NCBI GenBank assembly: GCA_020634935.1
Contig: JACKAT010000001.1
Span: 124,001 to 188,000, forward strand
DNA: 64,000 nt
Direction: 5' to 3'
DNA from: Anaerolineales bacterium
GTDB taxonomy: Bacteria > Chloroflexota > Anaerolineae > 4572-78 > J111
Of this stretch, positions 33,569 to 42,759 are shown piece by piece. A program made the translations under genes and the position numbers. Every line of letters starts with the position of its first letter. Position 1 is the stretch's first letter. The notes below the pieces were generated by a model. The model searched no databases. It saw only the letters and a list, made by a program, of their open reading frames with translations, and was not told the origin of the DNA.

Positions 33569-36235
33569 ATGTCAGATAAAGTTACATTAACGATTGACGG
33601 CGTTCAGGTAACCGTGCCCAAAGGCACGTTGATCGTGGAAGCCGCGAAGCAAATTGAGAACGAGATTCCGGTTTTCTGTTATCACGGTAAAATGGACCCG
33701 GTTGGCATGTGTCGTATGTGTCTGGTCGAAGTGGGCCAGCCGTCTATCGACCGGGCGACCGGTAAGCCGGAACTGGATCAAGACGGCAACCCGATTGTTC
33801 GCTTCTTTCCCAAGCCGATGACCGCCTGTACCACCACGGTTTCTGAAGGCATGGTGGTTAAAGTTGATACCTCGGAGGCGGCCGTTGATGATCGCAAAGC
33901 GGTGCTGGAGTTTTTGCTGACCAGCCACCCTCTGGATTGTCCCGTGTGCGACAAAGGCGGTGAGTGTCCGCTGCAAGATTTGACCATCCGGCATGGGCCG
34001 GGCAACAGCCGCTTCGATTACGAAGACAAGCAGCATTTCCCGAAGCGCTACCCGCTGGGCGATTTGATTGTGCTCGATATGGAGCGCTGCATTATCTGCG
34101 CCCGCTGCGTGCGATTCCAACAGGAAATCGCCTTTGATCCGGTGCTGGCTATCGAGAATCGCGGTCGCCGCGCCCACATCGTCAGCTACTCCAAGCCCGG
34201 ATTTGACAGCCACTACTCCGGCAACACCACCGATATTTGTCCGGTGGGGGCCTTGACCACCCGCGATTTCCGCTTCGGTGCGCGGGCCTGGGAGATGACC
34301 AACGTGCCGAGCCTGTGCAATCACTGCGGGGTGGGCTGTAACACCGTTTTGGGTACGCGCTCCGGCACCATTCGCCGGGTGATGCCGCGCCAGAACGAAA
34401 CGGTCAATGAACTGTGGATTTGTGACAAAGGCCGCTTTGCTCACCACTTCAACAGCAGCCCGAATCGGCTGACCACGCCGCTGGTGCGTAAAGGGGATGA
34501 CCTGGTTGAAGCGACCTGGGGCGAAGCCCTGGCTTTGATTGCCAAGGAATTCGGCAACATCAAAGCGGCTCACGGCGCTGACGCGCTGGGCGGGATCGCC
34601 GGGGCGCACCTGTCCAACGAAGATTTATACGTCTTTCAAAAGCTATTTCGCGAGGTCATCGGCACCAACAATATCGATCACCGGGTTGGGCTCTCCGCCG
34701 CGTTGGATGACACAACGGCCTTTACGGTCGGGGTCGGAACCGGCACCGATTTAGGCCACGTCGGCAAAGGGACCACTATATTGAACATTGGGGCCGATTT
34801 GGATCAAGACGCCCCCATTCTTTACCTGCGGGTCGCTGGCGCGTCGGTCAAGCGAGGCGCTCACGTCATCAATGCCGGGGGCCGGCGCACCAAACTCGAT
34901 GCCCAGGCCCAAACGACGCTGCGCTATCGCTACGGTTCGGCCGCTCATCTGGCATTGGGTTTGTTGGCTTCAGTCGTCAAGCAGGATTTGGGCAATAGTG
35001 ATTGGGTCAAGAGCCGGACCACCGGGATGGCCGATTTAGAGAAAGCCCTGCAAAATTACGCGCCGGATAAGGTGGCCGATATCACCGGCATCGAATCCGA
35101 AGCGATTGACGCCGCCGCCAAAGCCTTTGCCGAAGCTGAAAACGGCATCATTATCTTCGGTCTCGAAGCGGGCAACGATCCGGCCTTGAAAGCCGCGCTG
35201 GAAGCGTTGGCCCTGGTTACAGGTCACGCTGGTAAAGCTAACAACGGTCTGATTGCGGTGTTACCTCACGCCAACAGCCGGGGCGCGGTCGATATGGGCA
35301 TCTTGCCGGATCGACTGCCGGGTTACAAGCCAGTCGAAACTAACGCCGGTCTATCGGCTCAAGCGATGTTGCAGGGGGGGCAGGTTAAGGGGCTGCTGAT
35401 TGCCGCCGCCGACCCGGCCGCCGATAGCGACAGCTACAAACAGGCGCTGGAACAACTCGATTTTCTGGTGGTGCAGGAACTGTTTTTGACCGAAACCGCC
35501 CAAATGGCCGATGTTGTTCTGCCGGCCCGAGGTATGGCCGAGCGAGACGGCTCCTACACTAACCTGGAGCGGCGGGTTCAAACGTTCGATACCGCTGTCC
35601 CCGCGCCGGGTAAAGCCTGGGCCGATTGGCTTATCTTCACCGGCATCGCCGGGCAGATGGGCGCTAATTGGGCCTACGCCTCGGCTGACGGGGTGATGGC
35701 TGAGATTACCCAGCGCGTACCGCTGTACGTCGGGATGGATTTCAAAAATCTGACAGCCCCCGTTTCCCTTCAACGCAAAACCGAACATTACATCTATGAA
35801 GGGATGAGCTACACCGCCGACGTGCGTGAGGGCGTTCAGTGGGCCACCGCCGCCGAAAACGACTCATCGCCCCAAATTCCCTTGCAGTTCGTTGAACCGG
35901 CCAAAGTTAAACGTGATGAAACAGGGTTAACGCTCGTGGCGCCGCGCATGTTGTACGATGGCGGCCGGTTATTAGCCGAGGCTGACACCGTAGCCGCCCA
36001 CCTTCTCGAACCGGGGCTAATGCTGTCGGGTCACGATGCCCGGAAGTTGGGGCTGGCCAATGGGGATCAGGTCACCGTATCCCAGAATGGAACCGTTGTG
36101 ACCGTGCCGGTCAGCATAAATCGAACGGTCAGTGAAGGTGTGGCTTTGATGCCGCGCAACTTAGCCGGTCGTCCGGCGGAAAAGTTAGTCGGCCCGAACG
36201 GCCTCTATTCGACCGTAAACGTGGAGAAAAGTTAA
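33569..36235 (+). CDS. nuoG: NADH-quinone oxidoreductase subunit G
   Basis: 888 aa. The N-terminal [2Fe-2S] ferredoxin domain (CYHGKMDPVGMCRMC...CTT) is followed by the His-ligated [4Fe-4S] site (HPLDCPVCDKGGECPLQDL), a further cluster (CIICARCVRF...CPVGAL), then a molybdopterin-oxidoreductase-type domain with its own CNHCGVGC cluster ligands (N7-type). The long C-terminal part is of the catalytically silent formate-dehydrogenase fold. The 20-bp gap to nuoF and immediate continuation into nuoH fit one transcript. Confidence 0.94.
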   Translation: MSDKVTLTIDGVQVTVPKGTLIVEAAKQIENEIPVFCYHGKMDPVGMCRMCLVEVGQPSIDRATGKPELDQDGNPIVRFFPKPMTACTTTVSEGMVVKVDTSEAAVDDRKAVLEFLLTSHPLDCPVCDKGGECPLQDLTIRHGPGNSRFDYEDKQHFPKRYPLGDLIVLDMERCIICARCVRFQQEIAFDPVLAIENRGRRAHIVSYSKPGFDSHYSGNTTDICPVGALTTRDFRFGARAWEMTNVPSLCNHCGVGCNTVLGTRSGTIRRVMPRQNETVNELWICDKGRFAHHFNSSPNRLTTPLVRKGDDLVEATWGEALALIAKEFGNIKAAHGADALGGIAGAHLSNEDLYVFQKLFREVIGTNNIDHRVGLSAALDDTTAFTVGVGTGTDLGHVGKGTTILNIGADLDQDAPILYLRVAGASVKRGAHVINAGGRRTKLDAQAQTTLRYRYGSAAHLALGLLASVVKQDLGNSDWVKSRTTGMADLEKALQNYAPDKVADITGIESEAIDAAAKAFAEAENGIIIFGLEAGNDPALKAALEALALVTGHAGKANNGLIAVLPHANSRGAVDMGILPDRLPGYKPVETNAGLSAQAMLQGGQVKGLLIAAADPAADSDSYKQALEQLDFLVVQELFLTETAQMADVVLPARGMAERDGSYTNLERRVQTFDTAVPAPGKAWADWLIFTGIAGQMGANWAYASADGVMAEITQRVPLYVGMDFKNLTAPVSLQRKTEHYIYEGMSYTADVREGVQWATAAENDSSPQIPLQFVEPAKVKRDETGLTLVAPRMLYDGGRLLAEADTVAAHLLEPGLMLSGHDARKLGLANGDQVTVSQNGTVVTVPVSINRTVSEGVALMPRNLAGRPAEKLVGPNGLYSTVNVEKS

Positions 36236-36240
36236 GTCTG

Positions 36241-37290
36241 ATGGATCAGCAACTACTTGTCGATATTATCGTACAAATTATCATCATTGGCGCGGTCGCT
36301 TCCGGCCTGATGGCCGCTTTTGGGGCATTGACGGTGGTGGAGCGGAAAGTGTTAGGGCGTTTTACCATGCGCTATGGCCCTAACCGGGTCGGAAAGTTCG
36401 GTACGCTGCAAATTGTGGCCGATGGCCTCAAAATGTTCTTTAAGGAAGAAGTCATTCCCAAACACGTTGACCGGCTGGTTTACCTGATGGCCCCCGGCGT
36501 CGCTTTGGTGCCGGCTTTACTCGCGGCCGGGGTGATACCCATCGCCAGCCAACCGCTGGTGCTGCCGTTTCAGGTGTTCGGCTCGACCATCACCATTTAT
36601 CCTTGGATGGCCGATATCAATGTGGGCATTCTGTATATTCTGGCCGTGGGCAGTTTGGGAACGTACGGGGTGGTTTTGGGCGGCTGGTCCAGCAATAACA
36701 AATATTCGCTGCTGGGCGGGCTGCGCACCAGCGCCCAAATGTTGAGCTACGAACTGCCGATGGGGGTTGCGCTGTTAAGTGTGCTGCTCATTGTCGGCTC
36801 GATGCGCATGACCGATATCGTCAATTTTCAGGCGTCTTATCTGGGCGGCTATCTGTGGCTCATTTTCCTTCAGCCGATTGCCTTTCTCATCTTCTATATC
36901 TGCGGCCTGGCCGAAGCCGGGCGCTCGCCGTTCGATTTGCCGGAAACGGAGAACGAACTGATTGCCGGTTTCGCCACCGAATATGGCGGCATGAAGTTTG
37001 GACTGTTCTTTGCAGCGGAATATATCCACATGATCGTGCTCAGCTTTATTATCTCTACAGTTTTTCTAGGCGGCTGGCTAGGGCCGTTCGCCCAACAAAT
37101 TCCGGTGCTGGGCATTGTTTATCTGCTCATTAAAGTCGCGTTTATCGTGTTCACCATGATTTGGGTGCGGGTGAGTATCCCTCGCGTTCGGTTCGATAAA
37201 CTGATGAAATTTTGCTGGAAGTTTTTGCTGCCGTTGAGTATTGCCAATGCCGCGGTAACGGCGCTTATTCTGGCGATCCTTTTCTTCTAG
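36241..37290 (+). CDS. nuoH: NADH-quinone oxidoreductase subunit H
   Basis: 349 aa, about eight transmembrane helices. Membrane subunit forming part of the quinone channel. Typical stretches: ERKVLGRFTMRYGPNRVGKFG near the N-terminus and AEAGRSPFDLPETENELIAGF in the middle, carrying the conserved Glu residues of the E-channel. Confidence 0.96.
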   Translation: MDQQLLVDIIVQIIIIGAVASGLMAAFGALTVVERKVLGRFTMRYGPNRVGKFGTLQIVADGLKMFFKEEVIPKHVDRLVYLMAPGVALVPALLAAGVIPIASQPLVLPFQVFGSTITIYPWMADINVGILYILAVGSLGTYGVVLGGWSSNNKYSLLGGLRTSAQMLSYELPMGVALLSVLLIVGSMRMTDIVNFQASYLGGYLWLIFLQPIAFLIFYICGLAEAGRSPFDLPETENELIAGFATEYGGMKFGLFFAAEYIHMIVLSFIISTVFLGGWLGPFAQQIPVLGIVYLLIKVAFIVFTMIWVRVSIPRVRFDKLMKFCWKFLLPLSIANAAVTALILAILFF

Positions 37291-37307
37291 AAATTTAGAT
37301 GTCTCAA

Positions 37308-37400
37308 TATAGATGGTGACTGGCACTTAATTGCGATAATCGCATTGTTATATTCCGCTCGGCGGTCTTTATTTGAGCAAAAGTACCAGTCACCTGATAG
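37308..37400. repeat. Palindromic repeat inside the nuo operon (GGTGACTGG ends)
   Basis: GGTGACTGGCACTT and its near-complement AAGTACCAGTCACC form arms about 90 bp apart, with further short inverted parts between. Similar AGTGACTGTCACC arms occur at 57470-57551 and 58070-58190. It separates nuoH from nuoI. Confidence 0.7.
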
Positions 37401-37411
37401 GAAAGCGAACC

Positions 37412-37927
37412 ATGATCAACCAATTGAAAGATGTTGTCACCGGATCCGCCGAGATCGCCAAGGCGATGGGAGTGACGTTGAAATATTTCTTTAAGAAGCC
37501 GGTGACGCATCAGTACCCGGATGAGCCGGTTGAAGTTTATCCGCGCTTCCGGGGGCGGCACGTTCTAAAGCGTTACGATAATGGCCTGGAACGATGCATC
37601 GGCTGCGCTTTGTGCGCGGCGGCCTGTCCTACCGACTGCATTTATGTGCAAGCCTCGGAGAACACCGACGACCAGCGTTACTCGCCCGGCGAAAGATATG
37701 CCTCAATTTACGATATTAACATGCTGCGCTGCATTTTCTGCGGCTACTGCGCCGAAGCGTGCCCAACCGAAGCCATTGTGCTGGAACACGACTTTGCTTT
37801 GGCCGAATACAATCGCTGGGATGCCATCTATACTAAAGAGCGCCTGCTTCAGCCACACGACCCATCTTACATCGTTTTGCGCAGTGATGAAGAGTTCAAG
37901 CTAGCGGAAACTTGGGGTAAGAAGTAG
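37412..37927 (+). CDS. nuoI: NADH-quinone oxidoreductase subunit I
   Basis: 171 aa from the ATG at 37412 with AGGAAAG upstream; an upstream in-frame start at 37373 lies in the repeat and is rejected. It carries two [4Fe-4S] clusters (N6a/N6b): CIGCALCAAACPTDCI and CIFCGYCAEACPTEAI. An N-terminal amphipathic region docks it to the membrane arm. Confidence 0.95.
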   Translation: MINQLKDVVTGSAEIAKAMGVTLKYFFKKPVTHQYPDEPVEVYPRFRGRHVLKRYDNGLERCIGCALCAAACPTDCIYVQASENTDDQRYSPGERYASIYDINMLRCIFCGYCAEACPTEAIVLEHDFALAEYNRWDAIYTKERLLQPHDPSYIVLRSDEEFKLAETWGKK

Positions 37928-38058
37928 CGTAGCGCTTTTGAAATTTTGCCAATTTGACCCGTTCCATCGATGATGGAATGCAAACGCTTTTGACGTCTCT
38001 GCGGCGTTGGAAGCGTTTTACCACGTTTAAATCTATTCTTTAAGAAGAGAAATTCTAT

Positions 38059-38901
38059 ATGCCCGGACAAATTTTCTTTTTAATTGTCGCCGCCATTTCG
38101 GTTATTTCGGCCCTGGGGGTTATCTTCAACCGAAATGTGGTTCACAGTGCGCTGTTTCTGCTGCTGAACTTCGGCACGCTGGCCGTCTTTTATTTCATGC
38201 TCAACGCCCAGTTCTTGGGTGTGGCTCAAATTTTAGTCTACGCCGGCGCGATTGTGGTGCTGTTCCTCTTTGTGGTGATGCTGCTGGGGGCCGATTTGGG
38301 GGAATCAGTGGATACCTGGCTGAACAGTCGGAACCTGTTGTTGATCGCTCTAGGATTAGTCCTGCTGACGGTCGTTGGCACAGCCGTGTTTGAGAATACC
38401 ATTTTTGGAGCAGCCGACGAAACTACTATGGAGGTGGTCGAAGAGTTTGGCCAAACACAGGTGATTGCCGCCTCGCTCTTTACCGATTATCTGCTGCCGT
38501 TTCAACTGGTGGCGGTGCTGCTGTCGGTTGGCGTGGTCGGCGTGGTCTGGCTGGCCCAACACCAGCAGCGACAGCGCTTCCGGCGCATCATCGCCGTACT
38601 CGACTCCACCTGGGCCGAGGAAACGCAGCGGCCCAATCCCGATTTACTGCGGGTGAATTGGCTCCGGCGCAAGGCCCTGTTCGACTTCGATCAAGTCGAA
38701 ATTATCCAAGCCACCGATCACCAAGTGGAAGAATTGGTGACAATGGTTGAGAACGACACCGATAGTTGGCGCCGGTCGCGCTACCGGCAGATGCGCTGTC
38801 TGGTCGATCCTGATTGTAAGTTGTCGGAAGATACGGTGCGGATGCTGCGTCATACGTTCGGCGAAGTAAAAAACTTAGTTCATAAAGGTGTGATGGCATG
38901 A
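38059..38901 (+). CDS. nuoJ: NADH-quinone oxidoreductase subunit J with C-terminal extension
   Basis: 280 aa, against about 165-200 for most NuoJ. The first ~167 residues are ordinary NuoJ with five membrane helices, including the ILVYAGAIVVLFLFVVMLL helix that carries the pi-bulge segment. After the last helix (ending VWLAQHQQ) a charged, soluble tail of about 113 residues follows, with RRIIAVLDSTW and several Trp/Arg clusters, and no domain I recognise. The tail would lie on the cytoplasmic side if normal topology holds. It overlaps nuoK by four bases (ATGA). Confidence 0.92.
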   Translation: MPGQIFFLIVAAISVISALGVIFNRNVVHSALFLLLNFGTLAVFYFMLNAQFLGVAQILVYAGAIVVLFLFVVMLLGADLGESVDTWLNSRNLLLIALGLVLLTVVGTAVFENTIFGAADETTMEVVEEFGQTQVIAASLFTDYLLPFQLVAVLLSVGVVGVVWLAQHQQRQRFRRIIAVLDSTWAEETQRPNPDLLRVNWLRRKALFDFDQVEIIQATDHQVEELVTMVENDTDSWRRSRYRQMRCLVDPDCKLSEDTVRMLRHTFGEVKNLVHKGVMA

Positions 38902-39209
38902 TTGGTCAAGTTCCCTTGTCTTACTATCTCTTGTTGAGCGCCATCTTGTTCGCGATTGGGGCCGGCGGTGTGCTCATCCGGCGCAACGTCATCATCGTGT
39001 TGATGTGCGTCGAGATGATGATGAATGCGGTCAACCTGACTTTTATTGCCTTCTCGCGCTATCTCGACTCAACCACCGGCCAAATTTTTGTGTTTATGAT
39101 TATGGCCGTGGCCGCGGTTGAGGTCGCTGTCGGTCTGGCGCTGCTGGTCGAGTTGAATCGTCATAAGGACTCGGTCAACATTAACGATTTCAATTCGTTA
39201 AAGGGCTAA
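38898..39209 (+). CDS. nuoK: NADH-quinone oxidoreductase subunit K
   Basis: 103 aa, three transmembrane helices. Proton-channel subunit; the conserved membrane Glu residues are in VEMMMNAVNL and AAVEVAVGLALLV. It starts inside the last codon of nuoJ, so translation is coupled. Confidence 0.96.
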   Translation: MIGQVPLSYYLLLSAILFAIGAGGVLIRRNVIIVLMCVEMMMNAVNLTFIAFSRYLDSTTGQIFVFMIMAVAAVEVAVGLALLVELNRHKDSVNINDFNSLKG

Positions 39210-39249
39210 CCCAGAGATAATCTGTAAATAATTAATTTAGCGAGTAGAT

Positions 39250-41250
39250 ATGACTCAATTAATCTGGTTAACCATAGCTTTACCTGTTTTAGGGTTGCTG
39301 ATCAACGGTCTGTTTGGGCGGCGCATCGGCAATCGGACGGTCAGTATTATCGCTCCGTTGATGGTGCTGCTGGCTTTTCTGGTCGGGGTCGGGGCCTTTT
39401 TTGAAACGATGGGGCGCGGCGGCGAGGCCGTTGCCGTTCCGTTATGGACCTGGGTCACCATCGGCGACTTCAATGTGCCGATCAGCTTGCTGGTCGATCC
39501 GCTGTCGCTGACGATGGTGTTGGTCGTCACCGGCGTTGGTTTCCTGATCCACGTCTACGCCACCGCTTATATGGTTCACAGTGATGACCACGGTCACGAC
39601 CACGATGATCGTGATTTCTCGCGCTTCTTCACGTTTCTCAACCTGTTCATCGCCTCGATGTTGGTGCTGGTGCTCGGCGATAACTACCTGATGATGTACG
39701 TCGGGTGGGAACTGGTGGGGGTCTCCTCCTATTTGTTAATTGGCTATTGGTTCGACCGGCCTTCGGAGGCGCAAACGCCCATCAACCTCGGTTCGAATAC
39801 GGAGCCGGTTAAGTTACAGCCGCTGCTCTCGCCGGCCGCCTCCGGGATGAAAGCCTTCATCGTCAACCGCATCGGTGACGTGGGCTTTGCGCTGGGGGTC
39901 TTCCTCCTTTGGAGCACCTTCGGCACGCTTCAATTCAACGAGATTTTCCCCAGGGCCGTGGAAGTGTCAGAGGCGATGCCCTCCGTTATTCCCTGGATTG
40001 CGGCGCTGCTTTTTGTCGGCGCTATTGGAAAGAGCGCCCAACTCCCCTTATATGTCTGGTTGCCCGACGCGATGGCCGGTCCGACGCCTGTCTCGGCCCT
40101 CATCCACGCGGCGACGATGGTCACTGCCGGGGTTTACATGATTGTCCGCAGCAACATTCTTTATTCGCTCGCGCCGGGGGTGTCGATGGCCGTCGCCGTT
40201 ATTGGGATGGCTACCGCCTTTTTTGCGGCCACCATCGCCCTGGTTCAGGTCGATCTCAAACGGGTGCTGGCCTACTCAACCGTTAGCCAGCTAGGGTATA
40301 TGTTCGCCGCCGTGGGGGTTGGCGCTTATACCGCCGGGATGTTCCACCTGGTGACCCACGCCTTCTTCAAAGCCCTGCTCTTCTTGGGCGCCGGCTCAGT
40401 TATGCACGCGCTGCACGATGTCATCGACATCCGCCGTATGGGTGGATTGAAAGACAAAATGAAGATCACCTGGATTACCTTCTGGATTGGCGGCCTGGCG
40501 CTGGCCGGTTTTCCCTTGATGTCCGGCTTCTTCTCGAAAGATGAAATTCTGGCCCACGTCTTTGAAGCATCACCGATCCTCTGGTTTTTCGGCATTTTGA
40601 CGGCCGGGATGACGGCCTTTTACACCTTCCGGGCCATCTTCATTGCCTTCCACGGTAAGCCGCGCGACCATCATCTCTACGAACACGCCCACGAGAGCCG
40701 CACGCCGATTACCTTCGCCCTCAGCGTGTTAGCCGTTTTAGCCATTTTCGGCGGGCTTTTGGGCTTACCTACATTCTTGGGGCTTCCCCACTTCCTCAAT
40801 GGCTGGCTTGAACCGGTGCTGTACGAACTGCCTCACGCCGCCGAAGAACATCACATGTCATTTGGCGCGGAGATGGGCCTGCTGGCGACATCGGCGGTGG
40901 TGGCGGTGGGCGGCATCTTTTTGGCCTACTTCTTCTATATGCTCCAGCCGTCCATTCCGCAAAACCTGGCGCGCAGTACACGCTCGCTGTTTGCGCTGCT
41001 GGCCCACAAATATTGGATCGATGAACTGTACGACACCCTGTTTGTCCAGCCCGGCTTGAAATTAGCCCAGGCGTTTGCGGATGGCCTTGATAAGGTGGTC
41101 ATCGACGATATGTTTGTCGATGGCACGGCCCGCCTGATTGGTCGGTTCGGCGGTATACTCAGCAAACTGCAAAACGGTTACACCGGTAGCTACGCTCTGG
41201 CGACCTTTATCGGCGTGATCATTATGATTAGCTACTTCTTTTTAAGGTAG
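39250..41250 (+). CDS. nuoL: NADH-quinone oxidoreductase subunit L
   Basis: 666 aa antiporter-like proton-pumping subunit. Typical: WELVGVSSYLLIGYW, lysine/histidine helices around SAQLPLYVWLPDAMAGPTPVSALIHAATMVTAGVY in sections, and LKRVLAYSTVSQLGYM. A long C-terminal lateral helix region ends in a final membrane helix. A histidine/aspartate-rich loop (about 114-121) follows the third helix. Confidence 0.96.
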   Translation: MTQLIWLTIALPVLGLLINGLFGRRIGNRTVSIIAPLMVLLAFLVGVGAFFETMGRGGEAVAVPLWTWVTIGDFNVPISLLVDPLSLTMVLVVTGVGFLIHVYATAYMVHSDDHGHDHDDRDFSRFFTFLNLFIASMLVLVLGDNYLMMYVGWELVGVSSYLLIGYWFDRPSEAQTPINLGSNTEPVKLQPLLSPAASGMKAFIVNRIGDVGFALGVFLLWSTFGTLQFNEIFPRAVEVSEAMPSVIPWIAALLFVGAIGKSAQLPLYVWLPDAMAGPTPVSALIHAATMVTAGVYMIVRSNILYSLAPGVSMAVAVIGMATAFFAATIALVQVDLKRVLAYSTVSQLGYMFAAVGVGAYTAGMFHLVTHAFFKALLFLGAGSVMHALHDVIDIRRMGGLKDKMKITWITFWIGGLALAGFPLMSGFFSKDEILAHVFEASPILWFFGILTAGMTAFYTFRAIFIAFHGKPRDHHLYEHAHESRTPITFALSVLAVLAIFGGLLGLPTFLGLPHFLNGWLEPVLYELPHAAEEHHMSFGAEMGLLATSAVVAVGGIFLAYFFYMLQPSIPQNLARSTRSLFALLAHKYWIDELYDTLFVQPGLKLAQAFADGLDKVVIDDMFVDGTARLIGRFGGILSKLQNGYTGSYALATFIGVIIMISYFFLR

Positions 41251-41255
41251 GTTGA

Positions 41256-42731
41256 ATGATACTCTCGCTGCTCATTATCATCCCTATCGCCGGCGCAATT
41301 GTGATTGCCTTTGTGCCGCGCGATCAAGACAATATGATCAAATGGTTGGCCGTTGCGACAACCGCCCTGGCGCTGCTGGTATCGCTGCCGCTCTATTTTG
41401 GCTTTGCCGATGGCGTCAGCGGCTACCAATTCGAAGAGATCCGGCCCTGGATTCCGGCGCTCAATATCAACTACCACGTCGGCATCGATGGCTTGAGCCT
41501 GTTCCTGGTGTTGCTCACCACATTTTTGACCCTCATTTCGGTCATTAGCTCTTGGACAGCGATCACCGACGGCCTCAAAGAGTATATGGCCTGCATGCTG
41601 CTGCTCGAGGCGGCGGTGATCGGGGTGTTTATCTCGCTCGATCTGTTCCTGTTCTACCTGTTCTGGGAAGCCAGCCTCATCCCGATGGCGTTGTTGATCG
41701 GTAAATGGGGCGGCTCGCGGCGCATCTACGCGGCGGTGAAATTCATCATCTATACGATGGCCGGCAGCACGTTGATGCTGGTCGCGGCGCTGGTGCTGTA
41801 CGTCAACGGCGGCACGTCCGACCTGCCGACGCTGGTCAGCACACTTAGCCTGTCGCAGAATCTGCAAATTATTCTGTTCTTCGCCTTTGCTCTGGCCTTC
41901 TCGGTCAAAGTGCCGCTCTTCCCGCTGCACACCTGGCTGCCCACGGCCCACGTCGAAGCGCCGACCGCCGGCTCGATTATGCTGGCCGGGGTTTTGCTGA
42001 AAATGGGGACGTACAGTTACTTGCGTTTTGCCATCCCCCTCTTCCCCGACGCCGTGGCCTACTGGACGCCGCTGCTGGTCACGCTGGCGATCATCGGCAT
42101 CTTGTACGGGGCGCTGGTCGCGCTGGTTCAGGATGATGTCAAGAAGCTGGTGGCTTACTCGTCGGTGGCGCATATGGGGTTCATCGTATTGGGGACCTTC
42201 AGCGGCGGTCAGCAAGGGATGAGCGGCGCAGTGCTGCAAATGATCAACCACGGTCTGAGCACCGGCATGCTCTTCTTTATGGTCGGCGTGCTGTATGAGC
42301 AGCGCCACACCCGCCTCTTTAGCGAGTACGGCGGCATCTGGGTCAAGGTGCCGGTTTTTGGCACCTACTTCCTGCTGGCGGTTTTCTCATCGGTGGGACT
42401 GCCGGGGCTGAACGGCTTCGTCGGCGAGTTTGTGATCCTGCTCGGTACGTTCAAGGTGAACCCGATTGCGGCCGCCTTGGGAACGTTCGGTATTGTGCTG
42501 GCGGCCTGGTACCTGCTGACCGCCACTCGTAAGGTGATGATGGGACCCTTTAACGAGGCCAATCGGAACCTAAAAGATATGAACATGCGCGAAGCCGGTA
42601 TTGCCTTCGTCTTGATTTTGTTCTGCTTTATTATTGGCTTATTCCCGAATTTGTTGTTCGACAAAATTAACCCGGCTACAGCCGAACTGGCTGAGATGAT
42701 CAGCGCCACTACGCTGATCGCCGGTCAGTAA
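41256..42731 (+). CDS. nuoM: NADH-quinone oxidoreductase subunit M
   Basis: 491 aa, about 14 membrane helices, five bases after nuoL. Antiporter-like proton pump subunit: FYLFWEASLIPMALLIG with the conserved Glu, FPLHTWLPTAHVEAPTAGS, and DDVKKLVAYSSVAHMGF carrying the key Lys. Confidence 0.96.
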   Translation: MILSLLIIIPIAGAIVIAFVPRDQDNMIKWLAVATTALALLVSLPLYFGFADGVSGYQFEEIRPWIPALNINYHVGIDGLSLFLVLLTTFLTLISVISSWTAITDGLKEYMACMLLLEAAVIGVFISLDLFLFYLFWEASLIPMALLIGKWGGSRRIYAAVKFIIYTMAGSTLMLVAALVLYVNGGTSDLPTLVSTLSLSQNLQIILFFAFALAFSVKVPLFPLHTWLPTAHVEAPTAGSIMLAGVLLKMGTYSYLRFAIPLFPDAVAYWTPLLVTLAIIGILYGALVALVQDDVKKLVAYSSVAHMGFIVLGTFSGGQQGMSGAVLQMINHGLSTGMLFFMVGVLYEQRHTRLFSEYGGIWVKVPVFGTYFLLAVFSSVGLPGLNGFVGEFVILLGTFKVNPIAAALGTFGIVLAAWYLLTATRKVMMGPFNEANRNLKDMNMREAGIAFVLILFCFIIGLFPNLLFDKINPATAELAEMISATTLIAGQ

Positions 42732-42759
42732 CTTATCCTGCTGTTTAAGGTGAAACCTT

